Source: Bacteroidota bacterium | Lineage (GTDB): Bacteria; Bacteroidota; Bacteroidia; JAADEI01 | DNA: 24,428 nucleotides | Direction of reading: 5' to 3' | Assembly: GCA_024280615.1 (NCBI GenBank) | Contig: JAJRPU010000094.1 | Span: 1 to 24,428, forward strand | Shown here: in pieces, positions 14,222 to 22,035 of the stretch | Layout of the letters: each line of letters starts with the position of its first letter | How positions within the stretch are numbered: position 1 is the first letter of the stretch | Translations under genes and position numbers: made by a program | The notes under the pieces: model-generated | Databases searched by the model: none | Told to the model about the DNA's origin: nothing | What the model saw: the letters and a program-made list of their open reading frames with translations, nothing else

Positions 14222-15501
14222 CTAATGATTTTGACAATCAAAGTAGTTCCTCCATAATAAGCTCCTGATAAAAATTTAGCATAACAGCCTGCGTCCCAAT
14301 ATGAATCATATTGGGCTTCCACAATAAACTGCCTGGTTACATTAGAGGTTACAGTAAATGCTCTTATTATGCTCCAATTGTCTCCCCTATCAACATGGTT
14401 TGGTCCAAGGCCTCCTGTGCTCCAATGCACACACTCATAAGTATAGCCTCCTCCCAAATCTGTCAATCCTGTGTATGAATCAGGAACAACTCTGATATGG
14501 GCACACGCAGCTCCACAGTCTTGATAAAAATTATCCGGTGGCGAACAACTTGTAGAAGGTTGAATTTGTCCCATAGCTATTAAAACAACCGAATCACCAG
14601 CTAATAACGTTATATTGCCAGTATTAATAATCTGAGTAAAAGCACTTGTATTTGTAGCACACACTATATTAGGTGCTTCAAAAACATATATTATCTCTCT
14701 GGAAGCCACCGATGGCAACGCTTTCCAAATAGGTGGTGTATTAGCACCTTGAGATATAAGAACGTCTCCCGGATTACCAGCATTACCCCCTGGCATCAAA
14801 GCCCCTGAAAACTGAATGTTTCCAGCCACATCCAACTTCTGGGCAGGTGTTGCCGTACCTATTCCCACATTAACACCATCTTCATAGATAATCGTATTGC
14901 ACAAGTCTGTTCCTGTCCATTTTTGAACAAAATTTATTGCGGCACCACTGCATATAGGTGGAATTCCACTTGAGGTGCCCGGGGCTTGAACCTGCCATTG
15001 AGTTCCGTCCCAAACCAGAATGTCTCCTGCATTAGTCCCGGGTTGAATACCTATCGGGTTTGATGTAGTTCCATCACCTATAATGGGTGGTTGGGTCTGA
15101 GCCACCTGATTGCCCCAATCATCGCCTACCGCGGAGACATCGCTCCACTGAGGCGGCGTGTTGGGACCCTGTGAGAGCAGGACCTGCCCGGTAGTGCCGG
15201 GGTCACCGCCAGGCATTAATGCTCCTGAAAAAGTAATGTTTCCTGAAACATCAAGAGCCTCTGCAGGAAATGGATTCTTTATGCCAACCTTTCCAGTAGT
15301 ATCAACAATGAATAAGATGTTACCACCAACCTGTGTTATTATAAAAGGTATAGGTGTTTGTGAGGGATTAAATTCAATATGCAACTGACCCAATGGTGAA
15401 GTTGTCCCAATACCCACCTTCTGTGCAATAGAATCACTCAATAACATTAAAACAATAGCAGGAACATTAATAATGAACCTCCAGTTTGTATGTGCCCTCA
15501 T
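14218..15501 (-). CDS. Fibre-like secreted repeat protein
   Basis: The protein has 427 residues. A signal peptide (MRAHTNWRFIINVPAIVLML, then LSDSIAQ) ends near residue 27. The mature part starts with KVGIGTTSPLGQLHI, a tail-fibre-like phrase common in secreted Bacteroidota proteins. Two 49-residue repeats, 71-119 and 211-259, are about 32/49 identical by eye and share LDV.GNI.FSGALMPGG and NTPP.W. The segment between them contains VWDGTQW and Gly/Pro-rich turns. The C-terminal region of about 155 residues differs and has several cysteines (281, 319, 329, 333, 357, 406), consistent with a disulfide-bonded tip domain. The role is probably surface adhesion or fibre formation, but this is inferred from sequence style only. 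No recognisable T9SS sorting domain is seen at the C-terminus. The gene has its own promoter candidate, and the downstream gene overlaps it. Confidence 0.8.
   Translation of the reverse strand: MRAHTNWRFIINVPAIVLMLLSDSIAQKVGIGTTSPLGQLHIEFNPSQTPIPFIITQVGGNILFIVDTTGKVGIKNPFPAEALDVSGNITFSGALMPGGDPGTTGQVLLSQGPNTPPQWSDVSAVGDDWGNQVAQTQPPIIGDGTTSNPIGIQPGTNAGDILVWDGTQWQVQAPGTSSGIPPICSGAAINFVQKWTGTDLCNTIIYEDGVNVGIGTATPAQKLDVAGNIQFSGALMPGGNAGNPGDVLISQGANTPPIWKALPSVASREIIYVFEAPNIVCATNTSAFTQIINTGNITLLAGDSVVLIAMGQIQPSTSCSPPDNFYQDCGAACAHIRVVPDSYTGLTDLGGGYTYECVHWSTGGLGPNHVDRGDNWSIIRAFTVTSNVTRQFIVEAQYDSYWDAGCYAKFLSGAYYGGTTLIVKIIR
14725..14871 (-). repeat. Fibre-protein repeat, copy 2
   Basis: Encodes residues 211-259 (NVGIGTATPA to NTPPIW), the same length as the copy at 15145-15291 and about 65% identical to it in protein. 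Base composition here is like the rest of the gene. Confidence 0.75.
15145..15291 (-). repeat. Fibre-protein repeat, copy 1
   Basis: Encodes residues 71-119 (KVGIKNPFPA to NTPPQW). The part from about 15145 to 15210 is strongly GC-rich, unlike the matching part of copy 2. Confidence 0.75.
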
Positions 15502-15545
15502 GCTTTCTAAATTTTGTGTTAAATACGCATTTACCCTTCACTATA

Positions 15546-15576
15546 CAAATATACATTCTTTTATCCAAACAACAAA
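15546..15576 (-). promoter_or_regulatory. Bacteroidota-type promoter for the fibre-like gene
   Basis: On the minus strand TTTG at 15576-15573 (-33) is followed after exactly 19 bp by TATATTTG at 15553-15546 (-7). Both elements match the Bacteroidota consensus (TTTG, 19-21 bp, TAnnTTTG). Transcription would start near 15540, leaving a leader of about 40 nt before the ATG at 15501. It lies in the 103-bp gap after the peroxidase gene. Confidence 0.6.
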
Positions 15577-15604
15577 GTCAATATACACATATGCACAACC
15601 TTTG

Positions 15605-16618
15605 TTAGTTTGCTTGTGGTCTATGCTTTGGGTCGTTCAAAAAGCTCTCGTCAGTAAGGGTCAATAGGAATGCTTTAAGGTCTTCCTTTTCCTGCGGGGT
15701 TAAGTTCAAATGAATTCCACCATTATGGTTCATAATTGGGTCTAACGTAGGCGAGTTCTTAACTCCTTCACTGTAAAAATCAATGACTTCATCAAGGGTT
15801 TTGAACCTGCCGTCGTGCATATAGGGTCCTGTTACTGCCACATTCCTCAAGGTCGGTGTCCTGAATTTTCCTATATCTGCCGAATCTCCTGTCACAGCGA
15901 ACAATCCCCAATCCTCAGGGTCAGAAGGCATTGAATCAAGCCCTATGTTATGCATATCAAAATCTGTGAATAATGGTGGTACATGACAATGGAAGCAATC
16001 TCCACGTTCAGAGAAGAATATTGCCATTCCTCGTTTCTCGCTTTCTGTTAAATTAATCTCCCCACGCTTATATTTATCGTATTTACTATTTCCTGAAATA
16101 AGTGTTCTCACAAATTGAGCAAGAGCATACGCCACTTCCTTGGAAGTTATTTCCTCCGTTCCAAAGGCTTCATAAAACATCCTTTTATACGAAGTATCCT
16201 CTTTCAATCGGGAAACATCAACCTGAAAGAACTCTTCAACTTCAAACATCATAATGTCTTCCAAGGTGCCTTGTTTTGAGCCATTCCATAACCAGTGTTT
16301 GGTGCCCCAGCCCAGATTAACATGTGGCAACACGGACACTCCCGGTGAATTATCAGCAAAGGATTTGGACTGAATGTGACAGGTGGCACAAGAATTACCT
16401 GCCTGTGGTCCCCCGTCTGAAAGCCTTACATCGTAATATAATTTCTTGCCCAATTCAACTCCCTCCTTAGTAATCGGATTATCTGGATTCATAGGCATCT
16501 GTGGAAATCCCTCTGGAATCTCCAAATTATATGGTGTGGGACTATATGTATAAGCGAGCTTATCCTTTTTACACGAAACCAAGAAAAGACTAATTAACAC
16601 TAACCACAGTAAAGACAT
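15605..16618 (-). CDS. Di-haem cytochrome c peroxidase/MauG family lipoprotein (MbnH-like)
   Basis: The frame opens at 16636; starts at 16627 and 16618 are also possible, and all overlap the upstream gene end at 16590. The ATG at 16618 (MSLLWLVLISLFLVSC) gives a standard lipoprotein signal with LVSC lipobox and the shortest overlap. Two CxxCH haem sites are present, CATCH and CFHCH, 131 residues apart (83-87 and 214-218 counted from 16636). The family signature RTPTLRNVAVTGPYMHDGRF is near the C-terminus. Such enzymes reduce peroxide or oxidise protein tryptophan in the periplasm. The gene directly before it encodes an MbnP-like protein, so this is probably the MbnH-type partner that oxidises a Trp of MbnP. 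A general peroxidase role remains possible. Confidence 0.85.
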   Translation of the reverse strand: MSLLWLVLISLFLVSCKKDKLAYTYSPTPYNLEIPEGFPQMPMNPDNPITKEGVELGKKLYYDVRLSDGGPQAGNSCATCHIQSKSFADNSPGVSVLPHVNLGWGTKHWLWNGSKQGTLEDIMMFEVEEFFQVDVSRLKEDTSYKRMFYEAFGTEEITSKEVAYALAQFVRTLISGNSKYDKYKRGEINLTESEKRGMAIFFSERGDCFHCHVPPLFTDFDMHNIGLDSMPSDPEDWGLFAVTGDSADIGKFRTPTLRNVAVTGPYMHDGRFKTLDEVIDFYSEGVKNSPTLDPIMNHNGGIHLNLTPQEKEDLKAFLLTLTDESFLNDPKHRPQAN

Positions 16619-17333
16619 CCTGACCATTACGGGCAATTATTTGCATTCTTAAAGTATCTCCCATTATATACGATTTTTCAGCCAGGTTGTATGTATGTGG
16701 ATTTCTGAACCATTCGTTAACGTTCATTTCAAGACTTACTTCAACAAGCAACTGCTCGGTTAGGTCAATTTGGGCAGGTAAGCTTACTGTAACCAGGGCA
16801 ACATTAGTGCCCAGATGCATTGCATACCCCGAAATTGTTGATGAAGTGTCTGTTTCTTTGAACTTGCCTTCCAACTTAAGGAAGTGAAAGCCCCCTCCCA
16901 TCATCTCAGGCCAGATCATTTCCTGATGCTCAATAGTGTTGGGTAATGAATCATGATGATTAAGACTTGGGGGCAACCCTATATAGAACTTAATGCTATC
17001 ATAATATCTCAAGGGGACATTGCCAATAACAACCCTCTGAATGGGATACTTGTCAGCATCAAAAAGATAGAATGTGTCAATAAGCGTCCAGCCATATTCC
17101 CTGTCAAACAAGGCAATATGCGAGATATAATACTGCAATCGTGTTACGCTATACACATTACCTGCCTCATTAACGTATTTCAGTTGCCCCATTTGCAACC
17201 CTTCTCCATCTATAGCATACCTTACTTTTAAAGCAATACTTCCTTGACCCTTAAAGTCAGTTTGATTTTTCTTACAAGAACCAAAGAACATTAACAGGAC
17301 AAGTGTCAACAGTAAATTTTTCATTATCCTCAT
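16590..17333 (-). CDS. MbnP-like copper-binding lipoprotein
   Basis: The protein has 247 residues. MRIMKNLLLTLVLLMFFGSC is a lipoprotein signal with lipidation at Cys20; the ATG at 17324 is an equally good start. The mature domain is beta-rich with 'YSVTRLQYYISHIALF', 'DKYPIQRVVIGNVPLRYYDS', 'IKFYIGLPPSLN', 'MIWPEMMGGGFHFLKLEGKF' and 'MNVNEWFRNPHTYNL', matching the MbnP family as I recall it. In methanotrophs MbnP/CorA bind copper with help of a tryptophan-derived kynurenine made by the di-haem partner MbnH. Trp residues are available in YGWTL, MIWPE and NEWFR, but I cannot say which one, if any, is modified. The overlapping peroxidase gene downstream strongly supports this pairing. The role in Bacteroidota is unproven and is probably periplasmic metal handling. 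Confidence 0.75.
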   Translation of the reverse strand: MRIMKNLLLTLVLLMFFGSCKKNQTDFKGQGSIALKVRYAIDGEGLQMGQLKYVNEAGNVYSVTRLQYYISHIALFDREYGWTLIDTFYLFDADKYPIQRVVIGNVPLRYYDSIKFYIGLPPSLNHHDSLPNTIEHQEMIWPEMMGGGFHFLKLEGKFKETDTSSTISGYAMHLGTNVALVTVSLPAQIDLTEQLLVEVSLEMNVNEWFRNPHTYNLAEKSYIMGDTLRMQIIARNGQDVFTVVSVN

Positions 17334-17388
17334 GGCTTCAGTTTTAAAGTGTTTTTCTATTCACTTCTATTAAAGATACGAATTTTAG

Positions 17389-18678
17389 TTAATAAAAAGT
17401 ATGATTTTTGTCAACATTTGCAATAAACTGACGTCCCCACTGGCATTCCAAGCACTTGCGGGATTGACAATAATTTTTATAAAGGTGTAAAAGCGCTTGT
17501 GTTTCCATAGCACTATGTGGCTTAATTCCGACTTTATTCCATTGTCTTATCACAGAATTATTTTCTGGTGGTATTGAATCCAGCCATACAATTGCCTTTT
17601 CAGTTAGCACATTGTCATCTCTATTCTTTCCAAAAGCAAACATCATGGGAACAAGCACATTAATAACCAACACATTAATAATCATAGAACCCGTCTTAAA
17701 TGTTTTCAGTTTAGGAAATGTTTTTCTGCCTATTGTTTCCTGCCACACGTCTGGTGGTTCAACGGTGAGCAACCTATCTGCAAGGTCGGTGTCTCCATTT
17801 GTAATTGCTTCCCACAGCAATGGTAGAATCTTTAACATTGATGCTGTCTGAGCAAGTCGCAACAACGGATGGGAATAGGGTCTGAAAGAACCTTGCTTCC
17901 ATGCTATACTTAATGGCTTGAGGCTATATTTCGCACTTAAATGGTTCCAATGCATAATCAAATCAGAGACATCTATTTGCCTATCTTTCAAATGTGGCAA
18001 CCAACCTGAGATGCCATATAGCAAAGCCATTAGCTCTACTTCACTGTCCAAATGGCGAGAAATTATTCTATATGGAATGTTTTCGGCAACCATCTGGAAA
18101 TGGTCTGTGTTGGAAGGAACGCCCATGTATCGCATAATCAGTTCATACAAGACTTGTAGCCAATCGTAATTTCGTTTAGTAAGGCGTTGCCTGATGGTGT
18201 CATACCTTTCTTGAAGCCGTTCGGTAGCGACTCTAACAAGCCAAGCTTGTTGATAAATTTTAACAGGCGATATAAAATTTTGACATGCTATTTGCGTTGG
18301 ACTTTTCCGCAACCTATTCCATCTGTGCAAAACATCTTCATATACGAAGTGTTTTAATTCCACAGTTGGTATTTGCGGACCGCCATCATCCTCCCAAACA
18401 ACGTGAAGTATAACATTTTGGTATTCTGGGTTATAGTTGTGTTGATGAGAGAACCAATCGGAAGCCTTACGATGAATTTCCACACATCCAACCCATTTCA
18501 AGCCATCAATTTCAATTTGCGAATTGCAGAAGTCGGGTCCTGACAACTGTCTTACGCCAGATGATATTACTTTGATAGGTCTGCCATCCGTTAAATACAA
18601 TGGTTTGAAAAGTTTATGTTGCCAAACAACATATAGAAGTTCTTCAGGTGGTAAGTCAGCATTCATCTTAGTCATCAT
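17389..18678 (-). CDS. DUF2851 family protein
   Basis: The protein has 429 residues from the ATG at 18678; ATGs at 18675 and 18666 are alternatives. It has no signal peptide and is probably cytoplasmic. Landmarks of the family are LLYVVWQHKLF, SGPDFCNSQIEIDGLKWVGCVEIHRKASDW, NVILHVVWEDD, HPLLRLAQ, and a C-terminal cysteine cluster CQSRKCLECQWGRQFI that could bind metal. The function of the family is unknown. The PDF.N...I....W.G.VEIH region is nuclease-like in feel, but that is only an impression. A tandem 5-residue duplication (INVLV INVLV) sits in the conserved IIN..VP segment. The gene overlaps the amidase stop by 4 bp and is coupled to it. Confidence 0.85.
   Translation of the reverse strand: MMTKMNADLPPEELLYVVWQHKLFKPLYLTDGRPIKVISSGVRQLSGPDFCNSQIEIDGLKWVGCVEIHRKASDWFSHQHNYNPEYQNVILHVVWEDDGGPQIPTVELKHFVYEDVLHRWNRLRKSPTQIACQNFISPVKIYQQAWLVRVATERLQERYDTIRQRLTKRNYDWLQVLYELIMRYMGVPSNTDHFQMVAENIPYRIISRHLDSEVELMALLYGISGWLPHLKDRQIDVSDLIMHWNHLSAKYSLKPLSIAWKQGSFRPYSHPLLRLAQTASMLKILPLLWEAITNGDTDLADRLLTVEPPDVWQETIGRKTFPKLKTFKTGSMIINVLVINVLVPMMFAFGKNRDDNVLTEKAIVWLDSIPPENNSVIRQWNKVGIKPHSAMETQALLHLYKNYCQSRKCLECQWGRQFIANVDKNHTFY
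17650..17679 (-). repeat. 15-bp tandem duplication inside DUF2851 gene
   Basis: Two adjacent 15-mers (AACAAGCACATTAAT and AACCAACACATTAAT on the plus strand, 13 of 15 identical) each encode INVLV. The reading frame is preserved. Confidence 0.7.
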
Positions 18679-19706
18679 GACCCATCCTGTGGTTTAATAT
18701 GCCTAATAAATGCATCGGTAAAGCCTTTTTGGACCAGTTTTTCTTTCTCTTTTTTAGCCTCCTCACTTGTTTTGAATGGACCGACGAGATAGCGATACCA
18801 ATTGCCTGCTTTCTGAACAACAATGTTCTCTATTCCTTCAAAAGGCTTTTTTGTAACATCCATTTTCTCACGGGAAGCATAGATTTGAACCCAATATCCC
18901 TCAGTAACTTCGTTTTGCCTTTGTTCATTTTTTCTGGCTTCTTTCTCCAGAGAGTCCAGCCTGTCAAAATATTCAATTATTGCTTGTGCTATTGCCTGAG
19001 CAAGAATCTGTTGCCCTTTTTCTGAATTAAGGAACTTCTCCTCTGCTTCGTTAGTGATGAATCCTGTTTCCACAAGGATGCTTGGCATGGCGGTGCGAGC
19101 CAAGACGAGGAAACCAGCCTGCTTAACTCCTCTGTTCTTCCTGCCCGCCTTTTCAAAGTTTGTTTGCACGTTGTGAGCAACTTCTATGCTTTGTTCAAGG
19201 AAGGCGTTTTGATACAGCGAGAAGACTATGTAAGCCTCTGGCGAATTAGGGTCAAACCCTTCATAGTTTTCCAGATAATTCTCTTCCTTAAGAATTACAG
19301 CGTTTTCACGCATTGCAACTTTAAGGTTAGACTCAGTTTTATGGAGCCCCATAACGTATGTCTCTGTGCCCATAACAGAAGGGTTCTCATTTGCGTTACA
19401 GTGTATTGATACGAAAAGGTCTGCCTTATGCTTATTGGCTATGTCGGCACGCTTATGCAATTCAACGAATCGGTCATCCTTTCGGGTATAGATAACCTTA
19501 ATGTGCTTGTGTTTTTCAAGAATTTTTCCTGTTTTAAGCGTTATGGCAAGAGCAGCATCCTTCTCCTTAGAGTGTTTTCCGAGTGCTCCCGAGTCGTGCC
19601 CGCCGTGTCCTGCATCCAACACGACAGTGTAAGTTCGTTGTTGAGCGATAGCCGTCCCTATAACAAAAGCAAGTGCCATAAGTTTGAACCGTGAGCCTGA
19701 AAGCAT
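18675..19706 (-). CDS. N-acetylmuramoyl-L-alanine amidase with C-terminal SPOR domain
   Basis: The 343-residue exported protein cleaves the bond between N-acetylmuramic acid and the stem peptide of peptidoglycan. The signal peptide covers residues 1-21 (LMALAFVIGTAIAQ). Amidase_3 (AmiA/AmiC-type) zinc residues are visible: His34 in LDAGHGG, Glu49 in SKEKDAAL and His102 in VSIHCNA, with catalytic Glu213 in ILVETGF. The segment FVELHKRADIANKHKADLFV is typical of the family. After a Glu/Lys/Gln-rich linker (about 245-268) a SPOR domain follows (about 270-340: GYWVQIYAS, WYRYLVGPFKTSEEA), which binds denuded septal glycan. It is therefore likely to act at division sites. It is divergent from lptD with 16 bp of overlap at the 5' ends, and coupled to the DUF2851 gene. 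Confidence 0.93.
   Translation of the reverse strand: MLSGSRFKLMALAFVIGTAIAQQRTYTVVLDAGHGGHDSGALGKHSKEKDAALAITLKTGKILEKHKHIKVIYTRKDDRFVELHKRADIANKHKADLFVSIHCNANENPSVMGTETYVMGLHKTESNLKVAMRENAVILKEENYLENYEGFDPNSPEAYIVFSLYQNAFLEQSIEVAHNVQTNFEKAGRKNRGVKQAGFLVLARTAMPSILVETGFITNEAEEKFLNSEKGQQILAQAIAQAIIEYFDRLDSLEKEARKNEQRQNEVTEGYWVQIYASREKMDVTKKPFEGIENIVVQKAGNWYRYLVGPFKTSEEAKKEKEKLVQKGFTDAFIRHIKPQDGS
19679..19686 (+). promoter_or_regulatory. Possible -7 box (TAAGTTTG) before lptD
   Basis: A full TAnnTTTG match that ends 4 bp before the GTG at 19691, lying inside the amidase coding region. It supports the GTG start but would leave almost no leader. No -33 TTTG is seen at the right distance. Confidence 0.3.
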
Positions 19707-22024
19707 ATTTCCAAATTGGTTTTGTCAAAAATATAACGTTTTTAGGCATAATTGTGTTACCAATTTGGGTAAATTATGCACAAAATCAGCGAATTGAATG
19801 GGAAGCGAAGGATTCCGCAGTCGTTGACCTTAAAGCAAACAAGATTATATTGACAGGCGACGTGGAAGTGCAAGCAGAAGGCGTTAAACTAACCGCTCCC
19901 TTAATTGTTTATGACCACAAAAACAAAGAGGCATATGCTACAACTCCTGATTCCACTCAGGGCGTGACCCTCCAAATGGGCAACAACCAATTTGTTATGC
20001 AAGAAGCCAGATTCAATTTTGAGACCGGCAGGGCTATAGTGGTTAATATGCGGACGCAAGAAGGCGAATCACAAATTCTGGGACAGAAGGCTAAGTATAT
20101 GGAAAACGATATTGTTTACATAAAAGATGGCGTTTTTACGACGTGCGAAGCCCCACAACCACACTTCCACTTTCAAATAAGCAAAATGAAAATCGTTCCT
20201 GATAAGATAGTTGTAGCAGGTCCGTCCTATTTAGTTATTGAAGAGACCCCTTTGCCTGTGGGCATTCCAATGGCTATTTATCCCCTGTATGAAGATGCGA
20301 CTTCTGGGATTATTGTGCCGACAGTAGGGCAATCCCCCACACAAGGATTTATGTTCCGAGAAGGCGGTTATTTCTTTGCTATTAACGACTATGTTAATCT
20401 GGCTCTGATTGGCGATATATACACTCGTGGAACTTGGAGAATAGAAGCCCTTTCACAGTTTAAAAAACGCTATAAATATGAAGGGTTTTTCAAATTGGGC
20501 GTTGCAAGAACGCTCACTGGCGAAGCACTGTTTCCCGAAACACAGGAATACAGGGACGTGTTCACTGAACTGCAATTCAGAACAGACAAGAGAACTATCA
20601 GGAAATCTTCCGTGCAAGCAGACATCCGCTTCGGAACAAGCACATATCTTAAAAACACTTCATATAATCCTAATGACGTCCTGCAAAACGAACTGGCTTC
20701 GGGAATAAAATGGAACCAAAAGATTGCTATATTCAACTCATTCCTTTCCCTAACACACCGTCAGAGCACCCGAACAAAACAGGTTTCCCTTGACCTGCCC
20801 TCTTGGACCCTGTCCATGTATCGCAGAACCTTGCTCCAAAAAGGAAGGTCAAAGCTCACAGCATCCTACACATTGAACCTTATCAACAGGATTTCAATGT
20901 CCGATTCTCTTTTCTTTGGGCAATACCTGAACATTTATGATTCCTTCCCTCAGGAAAAACCTCTTGTAAAACGAGGGATAAAACACTCTCTTCCTATCAA
21001 CTTCTCAACTCCGCTATTCAAATTTTTCCAGTTTTCCTTATCTGGAACATATAATGAACTTTGGACAGATAGAATCATTACAGTTTCAGGAACAGAGATA
21101 GACACAGTGTCTCAACCCTCACGCTCCCCATACTTAACAGCCAATGCTTCCCTAACTACAAACCTATATGGCACTTTCTATTTCAAGAAGGGACGCTTGA
21201 AAGCATTAAGGCACACCGTCAGACCCTCTTTCTCTTGGCAAAGTGCCTCCCCGCTTTCAAAAAATCAATTTCCCACTGAACAAACAATCAATCCCTTTGC
21301 CCTCTCACCTTTCGGACTGCCCCCTTCCACATACAGGCAATCTCTATCGTTCATACTATACAATCGGCTTGAAGGAAAATTCCTTAAAAAGGACTCCACT
21401 TATCAAAAAACAACCCTTATTGACGAACTATCCTTGCGTTCCGCGATATCCCTTTCAGACTCAATGCCCCTCCAACCTCTGTACCTAACCTTCCGTTCGG
21501 CAAGCCTCAAAGGACTATCCATACTACTCAACGGTCAATGGACTCCATATACCATCTCTCCAACAGGAATAATCTTACCCCAATTGGCTTGGGACACATA
21601 TCAAAAACCCCTACTGCTACAAACCCTATCCCTCAGTTTCAACTTTTCCCTAAGGTCCTTCACAGTGAAACACGATTCTGGATTTGTTGGAATATCCGAA
21701 ACTCCTTCCATTAATCTGGCATACAATCTGAATATTCGCAGGGCTCTGTTAGATTCTTTCTTCGTAACCCAAGGACTCCAATTCTCAATAAGATGGAAGT
21801 TAACTCAAAAATGGTCTGTCTCTATGTTCTCTGGATATGACTTCAACAATAAAACACTCGCATACACCAGAATAGAAATAACCCGAGACCTGCACTGTTG
21901 GACACTTTCTTTCTCATACATACCTTTTGGACGCCTAAGAAGCTATCTGATTTCTCTACAACCCAAGGCAGCGTTACTTCAAGACATAAGAATTAGGAAG
22001 CGTAAAGACTGGTATGAATTCTGA
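19691..22024 (+). CDS. lptD: LPS-assembly outer-membrane protein LptD (Bacteroidota type)
   Basis: The protein has 777 residues from a GTG at 19691. No later ATG precedes the signal peptide (hydrophobic ITFLGIIVLPIWVNYA, mature from about residue 31), so GTG is the best start even though it lies inside the amidase gene. Residues about 35-170 form an OstA/LptA-like domain (IILTGDVEVQAEGVKLTAP, YMENDIVYIKDGVFTTCEAP). The rest is a beta-barrel of alternating aromatic/polar strands, with conserved YPLYEDATSGIIVPT at the plug-barrel border. LptD with LptE places LPS in the outer leaflet of the outer membrane. Proximity of lptD to an amidase gene is common in Bacteroidota, and the KDO synthase elsewhere in the window agrees with LPS production. 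It ends 11 bp from the convergent SPFH gene. Confidence 0.88.
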   Translation: MSLKAYFQIGFVKNITFLGIIVLPIWVNYAQNQRIEWEAKDSAVVDLKANKIILTGDVEVQAEGVKLTAPLIVYDHKNKEAYATTPDSTQGVTLQMGNNQFVMQEARFNFETGRAIVVNMRTQEGESQILGQKAKYMENDIVYIKDGVFTTCEAPQPHFHFQISKMKIVPDKIVVAGPSYLVIEETPLPVGIPMAIYPLYEDATSGIIVPTVGQSPTQGFMFREGGYFFAINDYVNLALIGDIYTRGTWRIEALSQFKKRYKYEGFFKLGVARTLTGEALFPETQEYRDVFTELQFRTDKRTIRKSSVQADIRFGTSTYLKNTSYNPNDVLQNELASGIKWNQKIAIFNSFLSLTHRQSTRTKQVSLDLPSWTLSMYRRTLLQKGRSKLTASYTLNLINRISMSDSLFFGQYLNIYDSFPQEKPLVKRGIKHSLPINFSTPLFKFFQFSLSGTYNELWTDRIITVSGTEIDTVSQPSRSPYLTANASLTTNLYGTFYFKKGRLKALRHTVRPSFSWQSASPLSKNQFPTEQTINPFALSPFGLPPSTYRQSLSFILYNRLEGKFLKKDSTYQKTTLIDELSLRSAISLSDSMPLQPLYLTFRSASLKGLSILLNGQWTPYTISPTGIILPQLAWDTYQKPLLLQTLSLSFNFSLRSFTVKHDSGFVGISETPSINLAYNLNIRRALLDSFFVTQGLQFSIRWKLTQKWSVSMFSGYDFNNKTLAYTRIEITRDLHCWTLSFSYIPFGRLRSYLISLQPKAALLQDIRIRKRKDWYEF
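19726..19733 (-). promoter_or_regulatory. Possible -7 box (TATTTTTG) before the amidase
   Basis: A full TAnnTTTG match on the minus strand, 19 bp before the ATG at 19706 and inside the lptD coding region. No TTTG at the -33 distance was found, so support is limited. Confidence 0.3.
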
Positions 22025-22035
22025 ATTCAGGGCAA

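Noticed and set aside
17334..17388. Promoter before the MbnP-like gene
   Set aside because: TATCTTTA is only a partial -7 match and there is no TTTG at the right upstream distance, so it was not listed as a feature.
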